A DNA stretch of 64,000 bases from Planctomycetota bacterium (lineage in GTDB: Bacteria > Planctomycetota > Planctomycetia > Pirellulales > Pirellulaceae): the NCBI GenBank assembly GCA_963204915.1, contig CAUJHS010000031.1, forward strand, positions 62,001 through 126,000, read 5' to 3'. Shown piece by piece: positions 24,831 to 32,932 of the stretch (position 1 is the stretch's first letter; each line of letters starts with the position of its first letter). The notes under the pieces were generated by a model. It was given only the letters and a program-made list of their open reading frames with translations. It ran no database searches and was not told the DNA's origin. A program made the position numbers and the translations under genes.

Positions 24831-27716
24831 ATGTCAGGCGCTTCCTCGCGCACCGATTTGCTCCAGCCACCGCCGGGCAAGAAATATGTCCGGGCGGTGG
24901 GGCCGCGGTTGCGCAAACTTTTGTATGTGATCTTTGCCCTGGTGGCGCTCTTGGGCGCCAACGCGGCGTATTTGAGCAGCATTACCGCGCTGGAATGGGC
25001 GACAGGCCGCACTTATCAAAATTATTTCTATCAGTACATGTTCCTGGGACACCTGGGACTGGGCCTGCTCCTGATTGTTCCCTTCCTCGCGTTCGGTTCG
25101 GTCCACATGTGGATCTCGCGCAACCGCCGCAACCGGCGCGCGGTGCGCATTGGGTACGCGTTGTTTGCGATCGGCGTGTTGGTGCTGATTACCGGCGTGT
25201 TGCTGATGCGCGTGGGCGGGTTCGACTTGCGACAACCGCTAGCGCGTTCCACGGTCTACTGGCTGCACGTGGTCACGCCGTTGGCCGCCATTTGGCTGTA
25301 CTGGCTGCATCGGTTGGCCGGGCCGCGCATCAAATGGCGCCTGGGCGTAAGTTACGCAGCGGCGGTCGGCGTGGTGGTCGCCGGGTTTGCGCTCTTGCAT
25401 ACTCAAGACCCGCGCGAATGGTTCGCCGAAGGTCCCGAGTCCGGCGTGAAGTATTTCGAGCCGTCGCTGGCGCGCACCGCCACGGGCAATTTCATTCCGG
25501 CCCGCGCGCTGATGGACGATAACTACTGCAAGAAGTGCCATGCCGACGTTCACGCCGCCTGGTCCAGCAGCGTGCATCGGTTCAGCTCGTTCAACAATCC
25601 GCCGTACTTCGCCGCTGTGATGGAGACGCGCGAAGTGTCGCTTCAGCGCGACGGCAACGTGCAAGCCTCGCGCTGGTGCGCCGGATGTCACGATCCCGTG
25701 CCGTTCTTCAGCGGCGCGTTTGATGATCCCAAGTTCGACACGGTGAACCACCCCACGGCTCATTCGGGCATTACTTGCACCAGTTGCCACGCCATTACGC
25801 ACGTGAACAGCACGCGCGGCAACGCCGACTACACCATCGAAGAGCCGCTGCATTATCCCTTCACCTATAGCGACAACACGCTGTTGCAGTGGGTCAACAA
25901 CCAGTTGATCAAGGCCAAGCCCTCGTTCCACAAGAAGACGTTCCTCAAGCCGTTCCACCAAGAGGCCGAGTTCTGCTCCACGTGTCATAAGGTTCATCTG
26001 CCGCACACGCTGAATCACTACAAAGAGTTCCTGCGCGGGCAGAACCATTATGACCCTTACTTGCTGAGCGGCGTTTCGGGTCATGGCGCCCGGAGTTTTT
26101 ACTATCCGCCCAAGGCCGAGACGAACTGCAACGGCTGCCACATGCCGCTGCAAGCCTCGAGCGACTTTGGCGCCAAGTACTTCAATGGGGCCAAAGAGTT
26201 GAGCGTGCACGACCACTTGTTTCCCACGGCCAACACGGGTGTGGCGTGGCTGCTGGACAAGCCCGACGTAGTGCAAATCCATCAAGATTATTTGCAAGGC
26301 GTGATGCGCGTCGACCTGTTCGGCGTGCGGGAAGAAGGCGAGATCGACGGCAAGCTCCATGCGCCGCTGCGGCCCAACGTGCCTACCCTGGAGCCGGGCA
26401 AAAAGTACTTGCTGGAAGCGGTCATTCGCACGTTGAAAATGGGGCACACCTTCACGCAAGGCACGGTCGACTCGAACGAAGTGTGGCTCGACGTAACGGT
26501 CACGTCCGGCGGCAAAGTGATTGGGCGCAGCGGCGCGATCGACCCCGCGAAGGCGAACGAAGTCGATCCTTGGTCGCACTTTGTGAACGTGTTCATGCTG
26601 GACAAAGACGGCAACCGCATCAGCCGTCGCAACCCGCAAGACATTTTCACGCCGCTGTATAACAACCAAATCCCGCCCGGCGCGGGTCAAACGGCGCATT
26701 ACGAGTTGACCGTGCCAACTGACGCCAGCGCTCCGGTCACGGTCGAGGTGAAGCTGCTGTATCGCAAGTTCGACCAGCAGTTCATGGACTTTGTGGCCAA
26801 GTCGAATGAAAAGCATGGCCGCATCTTGCGCGGTCACGAACCGGGCGAAACGTATGTGAACAACCTGCCCGTCACCACGCTTGCGGTCGATCGCGTGACC
26901 TTCCCCGTGGCGGGAGTCGAGGCGGAGGTCGAGAACGCCAAGGTCGAAATTCCGGAATGGCAACGCTGGAATGATTACGGCATCGGCCTCTTGCTCAAAG
27001 GCAAGGCCGAACTGCGTCAAGCGGAAGCCGCCTTCCTGGAGGTCGAGAAGCTGCATCGCTTCGACGGTCCGCTCAATCTCGCTCGCGTTTACAACACCGA
27101 AGGCCGGTTGAGTGAAGCCGTAGAAGCGCTGCGCCGCGCCGAGGCCTTCCGCGAAGACGAAGCCTTTCCCCGTTGGACGTGGGCCTGGCTCAGCGGCGCG
27201 GTCAACCGGCAGGAGGGACGTTTGGAAGAAGCCGTGACCAACCTGCGCAGCGTGCTGGAAGACCGTACACCGGCGATGATCGCCAAGGGGTTCGACTTCA
27301 GCCTCGACTATGAAGTGATCAACTTGCTCGGCCAAACACTGTTCGATCTGGGGCGTCAACGCCACCGTCAAGGCCGCCTGGAGGAAGCTGAGCAGTACTG
27401 GCGGCAAGCGATTGAGCGATTCCAAAAGACGCTAACGCTCGATTCCGAGAACGTCTCGGCGCATTACAACCTGGCGCTGCTCTATCAAGAGTTGGGCGAG
27501 GATGGCAAAGCCGAGGAGCATCGCCAATTGCATTTGAAGTACAAACCGGATGATAACGCCCAAGGCCGCGCCGTGCGACTGGCGCGCGAGAAGTACCCCG
27601 CGGCCAACCACGCCGCCGAAGCGGTCGTCAAGTATCCGCTGCAGCGTCCTGGCGCGCCGGGGCTGGAAATAGCCGTCGAGAGCGCCTCACCTGCCCAAGG
27701 CGCATCGGCGGAATAG
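24831..27716 (+). CDS. Membrane-anchored pentaheme c-type cytochrome with C-terminal TPRs
   Basis: 961 residues. Four hydrophobic helices lie in the first 190 residues (about 31-50, 70-92, 108-127, 172-190) with several His residues that could hold b-type haem. The exported part has five CXXCH motifs at 233-237 (CKKCH), 283-287 (CAGCH), 316-320 (CTSCH), 382-386 (CSTCH) and 433-437 (CNGCH). A beta-rich region follows, then TPRs from about 690 to 900. It is probably a quinol-linked or periplasmic electron-transfer protein; donor and acceptor are unknown. The start is ATG 24831; the frame is open to 24816 through TTG. The FG-GAP gene starts 65 bases downstream. Confidence 0.85.
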   Translation: MSGASSRTDLLQPPPGKKYVRAVGPRLRKLLYVIFALVALLGANAAYLSSITALEWATGRTYQNYFYQYMFLGHLGLGLLLIVPFLAFGSVHMWISRNRRNRRAVRIGYALFAIGVLVLITGVLLMRVGGFDLRQPLARSTVYWLHVVTPLAAIWLYWLHRLAGPRIKWRLGVSYAAAVGVVVAGFALLHTQDPREWFAEGPESGVKYFEPSLARTATGNFIPARALMDDNYCKKCHADVHAAWSSSVHRFSSFNNPPYFAAVMETREVSLQRDGNVQASRWCAGCHDPVPFFSGAFDDPKFDTVNHPTAHSGITCTSCHAITHVNSTRGNADYTIEEPLHYPFTYSDNTLLQWVNNQLIKAKPSFHKKTFLKPFHQEAEFCSTCHKVHLPHTLNHYKEFLRGQNHYDPYLLSGVSGHGARSFYYPPKAETNCNGCHMPLQASSDFGAKYFNGAKELSVHDHLFPTANTGVAWLLDKPDVVQIHQDYLQGVMRVDLFGVREEGEIDGKLHAPLRPNVPTLEPGKKYLLEAVIRTLKMGHTFTQGTVDSNEVWLDVTVTSGGKVIGRSGAIDPAKANEVDPWSHFVNVFMLDKDGNRISRRNPQDIFTPLYNNQIPPGAGQTAHYELTVPTDASAPVTVEVKLLYRKFDQQFMDFVAKSNEKHGRILRGHEPGETYVNNLPVTTLAVDRVTFPVAGVEAEVENAKVEIPEWQRWNDYGIGLLLKGKAELRQAEAAFLEVEKLHRFDGPLNLARVYNTEGRLSEAVEALRRAEAFREDEAFPRWTWAWLSGAVNRQEGRLEEAVTNLRSVLEDRTPAMIAKGFDFSLDYEVINLLGQTLFDLGRQRHRQGRLEEAEQYWRQAIERFQKTLTLDSENVSAHYNLALLYQELGEDGKAEEHRQLHLKYKPDDNAQGRAVRLAREKYPAANHAAEAVVKYPLQRPGAPGLEIAVESASPAQGASAE

Positions 27717-27781
27717 ATCACAACACCCACATACGCAACGCCGTAGTTTCACGAGCCATCGATAAACGGTTCAGATCAACG

Positions 27782-29677
27782 ATGAAGGAAAAAACACAAC
27801 CGATCGAGCCGCCGGAAGAAGACGGCGAACCCGAACGCGATGACGCGGTCATCGGCGTAGCCTTGCGTTGGTCGGCGGCGGTGCTGGCGGTGCTCGTGCT
27901 GGTCGGCGTTGGCGTGGCGTACTGGCTGACTCGTCCGGAGCCGGCGCCGCAGGTCAAAGAAACGCAACTTGCCCAAGTCGCCGTACGCGAAGCCTCGAAG
28001 CTCGAAATTCCGGCAGTCGCGTTTACCGACATCACCGCAGACGCCGGCCTGCGCTTTGTGCATGAAAACGGCGCCGCCGGTGAAAAGCTGCTTCCCGAAA
28101 CCATGGGCGGCGGTTGCGCCTTCTTCGACTTCGACGGCGACGGCGATCAAGACATCCTTCTGGTGAACTCGCAGCGCTGGCCATGGGACGCGCGCCCCAA
28201 AACCGAACCGGCCACCGCCGCCCTTTATCGCAATGACGGTCAAGGAAAGTTTGAAGACGTCACCGCCGGTTCGGGGCTGGATGTATCCATCTACGGCATG
28301 GGCGTGGCCGCCGGCGACTACGATAGTGACGGCCGGGTCGATGTGTTCCTCTCGGCCGTGGGCGCCAACCGGCTCTTTCGCAACGTGGGCGACGGTAAGT
28401 TCGAAGACGTGACGAACATCGCAGGCGTGGCTGGCGACGGCAAAACCTGGAGCACCAGCAGCGGCTTCTTCGATTACGACCGCGATGGCGACCTCGACTT
28501 GTTCGTGTGCAATTACGTGGTCTGGTCGCGCGAGTACGATGTGGCGCAAAACTTCCAACTGACTGGCGGCGGGCGCGCCTACGGACGGCCGCAGAATTTC
28601 GAGGGAACGTTCCCTTATCTCTATCGCAACGACGGCGGCAAGTTCACCGATGTCTCGGCCGAGGCCGGCGTGCAGGTGCGCAACCCCGCCACGCAAACGC
28701 CCATGGCCAAGTCGCTGGGGGTCACATTCGTCGACTTTGACCGCGACGGCTGGCTCGATGTGATCGTGGCGAACGACACCGTGCAAAACTTCCTGTTTCA
28801 CAACCAGAAAGATGGCTCGTTTCAAGAGATTGGCGCCCTGGTGGGCATTGCCTTCGACATGGACGGCGCCGCGCGAGGCGCCATGGGCATCGACGCGGCC
28901 CGCTTCCGCAACAATGACGCCCTGGGCGTGGCCATTGGCAACTTCGCCAACGAGATGACCGCGCTCTACGTTTCCTACGATGGCGAGCCGCAGTTCACTG
29001 ACGAAGCGGTCTCGACCGGCCTTGGCCCCGAGTCGCGCCTCGAACTGAAGTTCGGCGTGTTCTTCCTCGACTTCGACCTGGACGGCCGCCTCGACTTGTT
29101 CTCGGCCAACGGGCATCTGGAGGAAGACATCAACCGCGTGTTGCCTAGCCAGCACTATGCGCAGCCGCCGCATTTGTTCTGGAACTGCGGGCCGGAGCAC
29201 GGGGCCGAGTTTCTGCCGGTTCCGACCGAGAAGTGCGGCGCCGAAATACTTCAGCCCATGGTCGGCCGCGGCTCCTCGTACGCCGACATCGACAGCGACG
29301 GCGACACCGACGTGCTGGTCATGGTCGTAGGCCAGGCGCCGCGGCTGTTCCGCAACGATCAACAACTGAACCATCATTGGCTACGGTTCAAACTCATCGG
29401 CCGGCAAGATAACCGCGATGCGATTGGCGCTTGGGTCGAAGTGCAACTTGCCGACCGGACCCTCTGGCGGCAAGTGATGCCGACGCGCAGTTACCTTTCG
29501 CAAGTCGAGTTGCCTGTTACCTTCGGCCTGAACGGCGAAGACCGCATCCAACGTGTTACGATCCACTGGCCCGACGGCACGAAGCAGCGCGTCGAGAACA
29601 CAGAGGTCGATGCTCCGCACACCATTCAGCAAGCGGCGGCGCCGGTTGATTCCTCGGCACGCGTCCCGTCAACGTAA
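27782..29677 (+). CDS. FG-GAP/VCBS repeat protein with ASPIC/UnbV C-terminal domain
   Basis: 631 residues. A short cytosolic tail and one membrane helix (about 30-49) anchor a large exported beta-propeller. Six Asp-rich calcium loops are visible: DFDGDGDQD, DYDSDGRVD, DYDRDGDLD, DFDRDGWLD, DFDLDGRLD and DIDSDGDTD. The last ~100 residues (R-D-A-I-G-A-W-V-E-V through I-H-W-P-D-G) match the ASPIC/UnbV domain. Such proteins are frequent next to cytochrome/TPR proteins in planctomycetes; their molecular role is not established. The spacing suggests one transcript with the cytochrome. Confidence 0.88.
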   Translation: MKEKTQPIEPPEEDGEPERDDAVIGVALRWSAAVLAVLVLVGVGVAYWLTRPEPAPQVKETQLAQVAVREASKLEIPAVAFTDITADAGLRFVHENGAAGEKLLPETMGGGCAFFDFDGDGDQDILLVNSQRWPWDARPKTEPATAALYRNDGQGKFEDVTAGSGLDVSIYGMGVAAGDYDSDGRVDVFLSAVGANRLFRNVGDGKFEDVTNIAGVAGDGKTWSTSSGFFDYDRDGDLDLFVCNYVVWSREYDVAQNFQLTGGGRAYGRPQNFEGTFPYLYRNDGGKFTDVSAEAGVQVRNPATQTPMAKSLGVTFVDFDRDGWLDVIVANDTVQNFLFHNQKDGSFQEIGALVGIAFDMDGAARGAMGIDAARFRNNDALGVAIGNFANEMTALYVSYDGEPQFTDEAVSTGLGPESRLELKFGVFFLDFDLDGRLDLFSANGHLEEDINRVLPSQHYAQPPHLFWNCGPEHGAEFLPVPTEKCGAEILQPMVGRGSSYADIDSDGDTDVLVMVVGQAPRLFRNDQQLNHHWLRFKLIGRQDNRDAIGAWVEVQLADRTLWRQVMPTRSYLSQVELPVTFGLNGEDRIQRVTIHWPDGTKQRVENTEVDAPHTIQQAAAPVDSSARVPST

Positions 29678-29790
29678 GGGAGGGTTGTTTGGCTCCCAAA
29701 CAGGCGTTTCGCCGAAACCTCTCGCCGAACGCCCTTGTGGCCTTCAAGCCGCAGACGAACGGCGACCGCCCGTTTGTCCGGCATGTGGTG

Positions 29791-29844
29791 TAACTGCAAC
29801 AAGTGGCGTAACGACAACAAACCGTCTAACTGCAACAACAGGTT
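29791..29844 (+). repeat. Three tandem 18-bp units upstream of a lipoprotein gene
   Basis: TAACTGCAACAA at 29791-29802, TAACGACAACAA at 29809-29820 and TAACTGCAACAA at 29827-29838 recur at exactly 18-base spacing with variable 6-base spacers. The array ends just before the lipoprotein start, so it may be a leader element. In the lipoprotein frame it would read as a 6-residue repeat, which is unlikely to be translated. Confidence 0.6.
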
Positions 29845-29851
29845 CAAGAGA

Positions 29852-30250
29852 ATGATGCACGATCGCACGTTAACGAAATTTTTGGCTTCGCTCCTGCTGG
29901 GAACGGCGTGCCTGGCGACGTTCGCCGGCTGCGAACAAAGCGCGCAAGACCTCAGCTTGGACTCTGCCGCGGCGCACAGCGCCTTCCAGACTTTTCTTGA
30001 AGCCTGGCGCGACGGCAAAACACCCGAGCAACTGCGCGATGGCAATCCGCCGATCATCACGCGCGATCCGGACTGGGCGGCGGGCCACAAGTTAACGGCG
30101 TTTCAACTGGCGCCGGAGGAGTCCAACGACGGCACGAACCTGCACTTGACCGCCGATCTCGAACTGACCGATCCCCAGGGCCGCAAAAACAAGCAGCGCG
30201 TAACCTACATCGTGGGCACCGATCCGCAAGTGACGATCTTTCGCGAGTAA
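29852..30250 (+). CDS. Small lipoprotein, unknown function
   Basis: About 132 residues. The N-terminus M-M-H-D-R-T-L-T-K-F-L is followed by a hydrophobic core and lipobox F-A-G-C, so it should be lipidated and held in a membrane. The rest is a compact domain with F-L-E-A-W-R-D-G-K and R-D-P-D-W-A-A-G-H, ending in strand-rich I-V-G-T-D-P-Q-V-T-I. Either of two consecutive ATGs (29852, 29855) could be the start, with AAGAG just upstream; the frame is open to 29735 but the upstream peptide is repeat-derived. The next gene begins 5 bases after the stop, so translation is probably coupled. Confidence 0.72.
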   Translation: MMHDRTLTKFLASLLLGTACLATFAGCEQSAQDLSLDSAAAHSAFQTFLEAWRDGKTPEQLRDGNPPIITRDPDWAAGHKLTAFQLAPEESNDGTNLHLTADLELTDPQGRKNKQRVTYIVGTDPQVTIFRE

Positions 30251-30255
30251 ATCTC

Positions 30256-31545
30256 ATGCGTTTGAACAACTCTCTGCTGGTGGATCGTACCTGGCTCATT
30301 TTCGCCCTGTGGGCCGTCCTGGTCGGCGCGGCGGTCCTCGCCTTTGCCGACGAACCGCCTGCCCGCGAGGCCCCGCTTGCCGACGCAGCAGCGCAACCCA
30401 CCGCCGCGCCACAACCCGTGGCCTCCGCGACGCCTGAGGCTCCGCCGGAACAGGAGCTTTCGGCCGAGGCGCAACAACTGGTCGAAGGGCTCCAAGCAAC
30501 GCTCGCGGCCGACTCGGAAGCGCGCCAGATGTTGGACGCCATACTCCAAGGGAGCCAACTTGGCCCCGGCGAAGGCTGGTTCAAGACCGCGGTTTGCCAG
30601 TCGCGCCACACCTGGGACGCCGTGCGGCAGCGCTACGACGCCAACCAAGACGGCGCCATTCAACCAGCCGAGTTTGCCGGCGCCGAGAGCGACTTCGCGC
30701 GTCTTGATCGGAACTGCGATCAAACCCTGACTGACGCCGACTTTCCCACCGCCGATTCCGGCATTCCGCGCACTCCGGGCGCGATGCTGTTCTATCAGGC
30801 CGACGCCGACGGCAACGGCAAGCTGACGCGTGACGAGTTCGTCGGTTTGTTCGACCGCTGGAACGCTAACGGCGCGGAGTTTCTCTCGCTGGACGAGGTG
30901 AGCCCGCGCTTGAACCCTCCCGACGCGCGCGGCCGCAAGCGCGATGACGGCCCCAGCCAAGAAGTGCTCATTCGCGGCCTGGCGCAACAAGAAATCGGTT
31001 CGCTCCAATCCGGCCCCGCGCTGGAGGAGGCGGCGCCCGACTTTACGCTCTCGACGGTCGAGGGCCAAGAGACCGTCACGCTCTCGCAAAAGATTGGACG
31101 GCGACCGGTCGTGCTGATCTTTGGAAACTTCACGTGCGGGCCATTTCGCAATCAGGCGGGCAACATCGAACAACTGTACCGCCGCTACCGCGACCGGGCC
31201 GAGTTTCTCATGATTTACGTGCGGGAAGCCCACCCGCGCGACGGCTGGCGGATGGAGTCGAACGACCGCCGCGGCGTGGACATCGTTCAGCCCGCCACGT
31301 ATGACGAGCGTGTAGCCGTGGCAGGCCAGTGCCAGGAACGGCTCGCCTTAGAGACTCCGCTCCTGGTCGATACGATCGACGACGCCGTCGGCGCGCGTTA
31401 CAGCGGCATGCCCAGCCGCTTGTACTTGATCGACCGCGAGGGCCGCATCGCCTTCAAAAGCGGCCGCGGTCCGTTTGGCTTTCAGCCGGCGGCGCTGGAA
31501 CAGGCCCTGTTGTTCGAACTGGCCGCGTCGCCGACGGGAAAGTAA
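30256..31545 (+). CDS. Exported EF-hand protein fused to a deiodinase/peroxiredoxin-like thioredoxin fold
   Basis: 429 residues. A membrane/signal segment (about 12-31) and a Pro/Ala-rich linker lead to EF-hand loops at 128-139 (D-A-N-Q-D-G-A-I-Q-P-A-E), 151-162 and 182-193, plus a weaker one near 203. The C-terminal domain (about 255-425) resembles the iodothyronine deiodinase family (PF00837): F-G-N-F-T-C-G-P-F-R, with Cys294 where animal enzymes have selenocysteine, and R-E-A-H-P-R-D-G-W at 323-331. It is probably an exported thiol peroxidase or reductase with calcium-stabilised modules; thyroid-hormone chemistry is not implied. It sits 5 bases after the lipoprotein gene and 49 bases before the TGA-containing AhpD-like gene. 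Confidence 0.82.
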   Translation: MRLNNSLLVDRTWLIFALWAVLVGAAVLAFADEPPAREAPLADAAAQPTAAPQPVASATPEAPPEQELSAEAQQLVEGLQATLAADSEARQMLDAILQGSQLGPGEGWFKTAVCQSRHTWDAVRQRYDANQDGAIQPAEFAGAESDFARLDRNCDQTLTDADFPTADSGIPRTPGAMLFYQADADGNGKLTRDEFVGLFDRWNANGAEFLSLDEVSPRLNPPDARGRKRDDGPSQEVLIRGLAQQEIGSLQSGPALEEAAPDFTLSTVEGQETVTLSQKIGRRPVVLIFGNFTCGPFRNQAGNIEQLYRRYRDRAEFLMIYVREAHPRDGWRMESNDRRGVDIVQPATYDERVAVAGQCQERLALETPLLVDTIDDAVGARYSGMPSRLYLIDREGRIAFKSGRGPFGFQPAALEQALLFELAASPTGK

Positions 31546-31594
31546 GCAACGCTGCGGTTCGCTTTCGCTTGGGTTCTCACGCCTTCATCCAACC

Positions 31595-32191
31595 ATGCAG
31601 CCACACATTCGCTGGATTGACGATCACGAAGCCACCGGCGCCGTGGAGGAAGTTTACCGTGCGTACAAAGTCGCGACAGGCCGCCCGCAAATGCCGGGCA
31701 TTCTGAAGTGCTTTAGCCAGCGGCCGGACTTTTTGCAGCAGGTGATGGACTTCAGCAACACGGTGCATTTTTCCGAGGGTCACCTCACGCGGCGGCAAAA
31801 GGAGATGATCGCCACGTATGTCTCGGCGTTGAACCAGTGCCCCTACTGACTGGGCTCGCACGCGTACTTCCTGCAGTTGCAGGATCAAGACCGGGCGGTT
31901 GTCGAAGCGATTTCGCGGCGGGATGTGGAGAACGCTCCGCTGCCCGACGCCGAGAAGGCGCTATTGCGCTTTGTAGAGTTGGTCACGCGGCACGCGTACC
32001 GCACCACCGCGGAAGACGTGCAAAAGCTGCGCGACGCGGGCTGGACCGATCCGCAGGTGGCCGAGGCGGTGTACATCACGGCGATGTTCGCCTTTTTCAA
32101 CCGCGTGGCCGACGCCTTTGGTTTGCAGGATCCCGGCTACTTTTGGAACCCGCCGCCTCCACCCCGGCCGCCCGAATCGCCCTCAGCGTAG
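31595..32191 (+). CDS. AhpD-like/carboxymuconolactone-decarboxylase-fold protein, probable selenoprotein (TGA = Sec)
   Basis: 198 residues if TGA 31847-31849 is read as selenocysteine. The frame is open on both sides and the homology continues across it: M-Q-P-H-I-R-W-I-D-D at the start, then C82-P-Y-U85-L-G-S-H89, where peroxidase-related AhpD-like proteins have C-x-x-C-x-x-x-H. The TGA thus replaces exactly the second active-site Cys. Downstream helices (A-E-K-A-L-L-R-F-V, D-V-Q-K-L-R-D-A-G-W-T-D, A-M-F-A-F-F-N-R-V-A-D) are typical of the family and free of stops to 32191. AhpD-like proteins act as thiol peroxidases or disulfide reductants. A SECIS-like hairpin follows the TGA. The alternative is a nonsense mutation or sequencing error. 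No Shine-Dalgarno is evident. Confidence 0.8.
31869..31884 (+). promoter_or_regulatory. Candidate bacterial SECIS hairpin
   Basis: TCCTGC (31869-31874) and GCAGGA (31879-31884) form a perfect 6-bp stem with loop AGTT (31875-31878). The loop begins 25 bases after the TGA and has G at its second position, meeting the published consensus for bacterial SECIS elements (small loop, G among the first two loop bases, roughly 16-37 bases from UGA). It lies inside the coding region, as bacterial SECIS elements do. Confidence 0.65.
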
Positions 32192-32215
32192 CCAACACCA
32201 ACGCGCCCGTTGAAC

Positions 32216-32289
32216 CGCTTCCCAACGGGAAGCGCGTAGCGCGGAAAACGGTGAGATCGTTGCGCCGACGCGCTCCCCGCTGGGGAGCG
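32216..32289. repeat. Twin perfect hairpins between convergent genes
   Basis: CGCTTCCC-AAC-GGGAAGCG (32216-32234) and CGCTCCCC-GCT-GGGGAGCG (32271-32289) are two 8-bp perfect stems with 3-base loops, 36 bases apart, just after the selenoprotein stop and before the convergent DUF486 stop. Neither has a T-tract. They may be terminators or members of a REP-like family. Confidence 0.65.
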
Positions 32290-32339
32290 ATAAAACGATG
32301 ACGACGCACGTTCAACCTTGGCGACCTCATCGCGGCGCG

Positions 32340-32702
32340 TCACGTGCTCGTCGCTGCGGGCGCATTGCGAAACAAGAAATACACGGCGCCGCACAAGCAT
32401 AGCCCCGCCCACAGAAAGTCCCACCGCAGCGGCTGCTTCATGTAGAACAGTGCAAACGGCACAAACACCGATAGCGTAATCGCTTCCTGCAAAATCTTCA
32501 GTTGCGGCAACGTCAGAACGGTAAAGCCGATCCGATTGGCGGGCACTTGAATCAAGTACTCAAAAAACGCAATGCCCCAAGAGAAAATAACCGCCCACAT
32601 CCACGGCTTGTGGTTTAACTCCTTCAGGTGAGCGTACCAGGCGAAGGTCATAAACACGTTCGACGCCGCCAACAGCAGCGCCGTTTTCATCAGCACGGGC
32701 AT
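32340..32702 (-). CDS. DMT-type small membrane protein (DUF486)
   Basis: About 120 residues with four hydrophobic helices. The opening M-P-V-L-M-K-T-A-L-L-L-A-A-S and N-V-F-M-T-F-A-W-Y-A-H-L-K, the central L-I-Q-V-P-A-N-R-I-G, and L-K-I-L-Q-E-A-I-T-L-S-V-F are the signatures of DUF486 (PF04342), a four-helix family within the drug/metabolite transporter superfamily. It is an inner-membrane protein of unknown substrate, possibly working as a dimer. The start is placed at ATG 32702 by family length; the frame is open to 32783 and a second ATG is at 32690. It diverges from rtcB. Confidence 0.83.
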   Translation of the reverse strand: MPVLMKTALLLAASNVFMTFAWYAHLKELNHKPWMWAVIFSWGIAFFEYLIQVPANRIGFTVLTLPQLKILQEAITLSVFVPFALFYMKQPLRWDFLWAGLCLCGAVYFLFRNAPAATST

Positions 32703-32932
32703 AAACAACGCAAGTCCAAACAGGTGGTGAACCGCGCCCCGGCGAAACGCTTCGTCCCTGGCGTACACGCGGCTCGTGGGCAATTATCGCCGATGCCTGC
32801 GGCGCCGCGTCAAGGGCAATCTGGCGGGGCGTTTCCCGAACCTTCTTCCGGCCGGAGTTGTCCACCATGGCGAACCGTACCGCAGCGCCGCCATAATGAC
32901 CGCTTGCCACGTCTTTTCGGAATTACCTTCGT

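Noticed and set aside
25239-27425. A 728-residue open frame antisense to the cytochrome gene
   Set aside because: GC-rich codon bias opens the opposite frame; the peptide has no domain pattern while the plus strand has five CXXCH motifs.
27776-29377. A 533-residue open frame antisense to the FG-GAP gene
   Set aside because: Its repeats mirror the calcium loops of the sense protein; it is a shadow frame.
29686-29702. TGTTTGG-CTC-CCAAACA as a terminator after the FG-GAP gene
   Set aside because: A short stem with no T-tract, and the following genes appear to be expressed with the cluster.
31877-32191. Independent 104-residue gene starting at TTG 31877
   Set aside because: It is the in-frame continuation of the AhpD-like protein past the TGA and begins inside a conserved helix.
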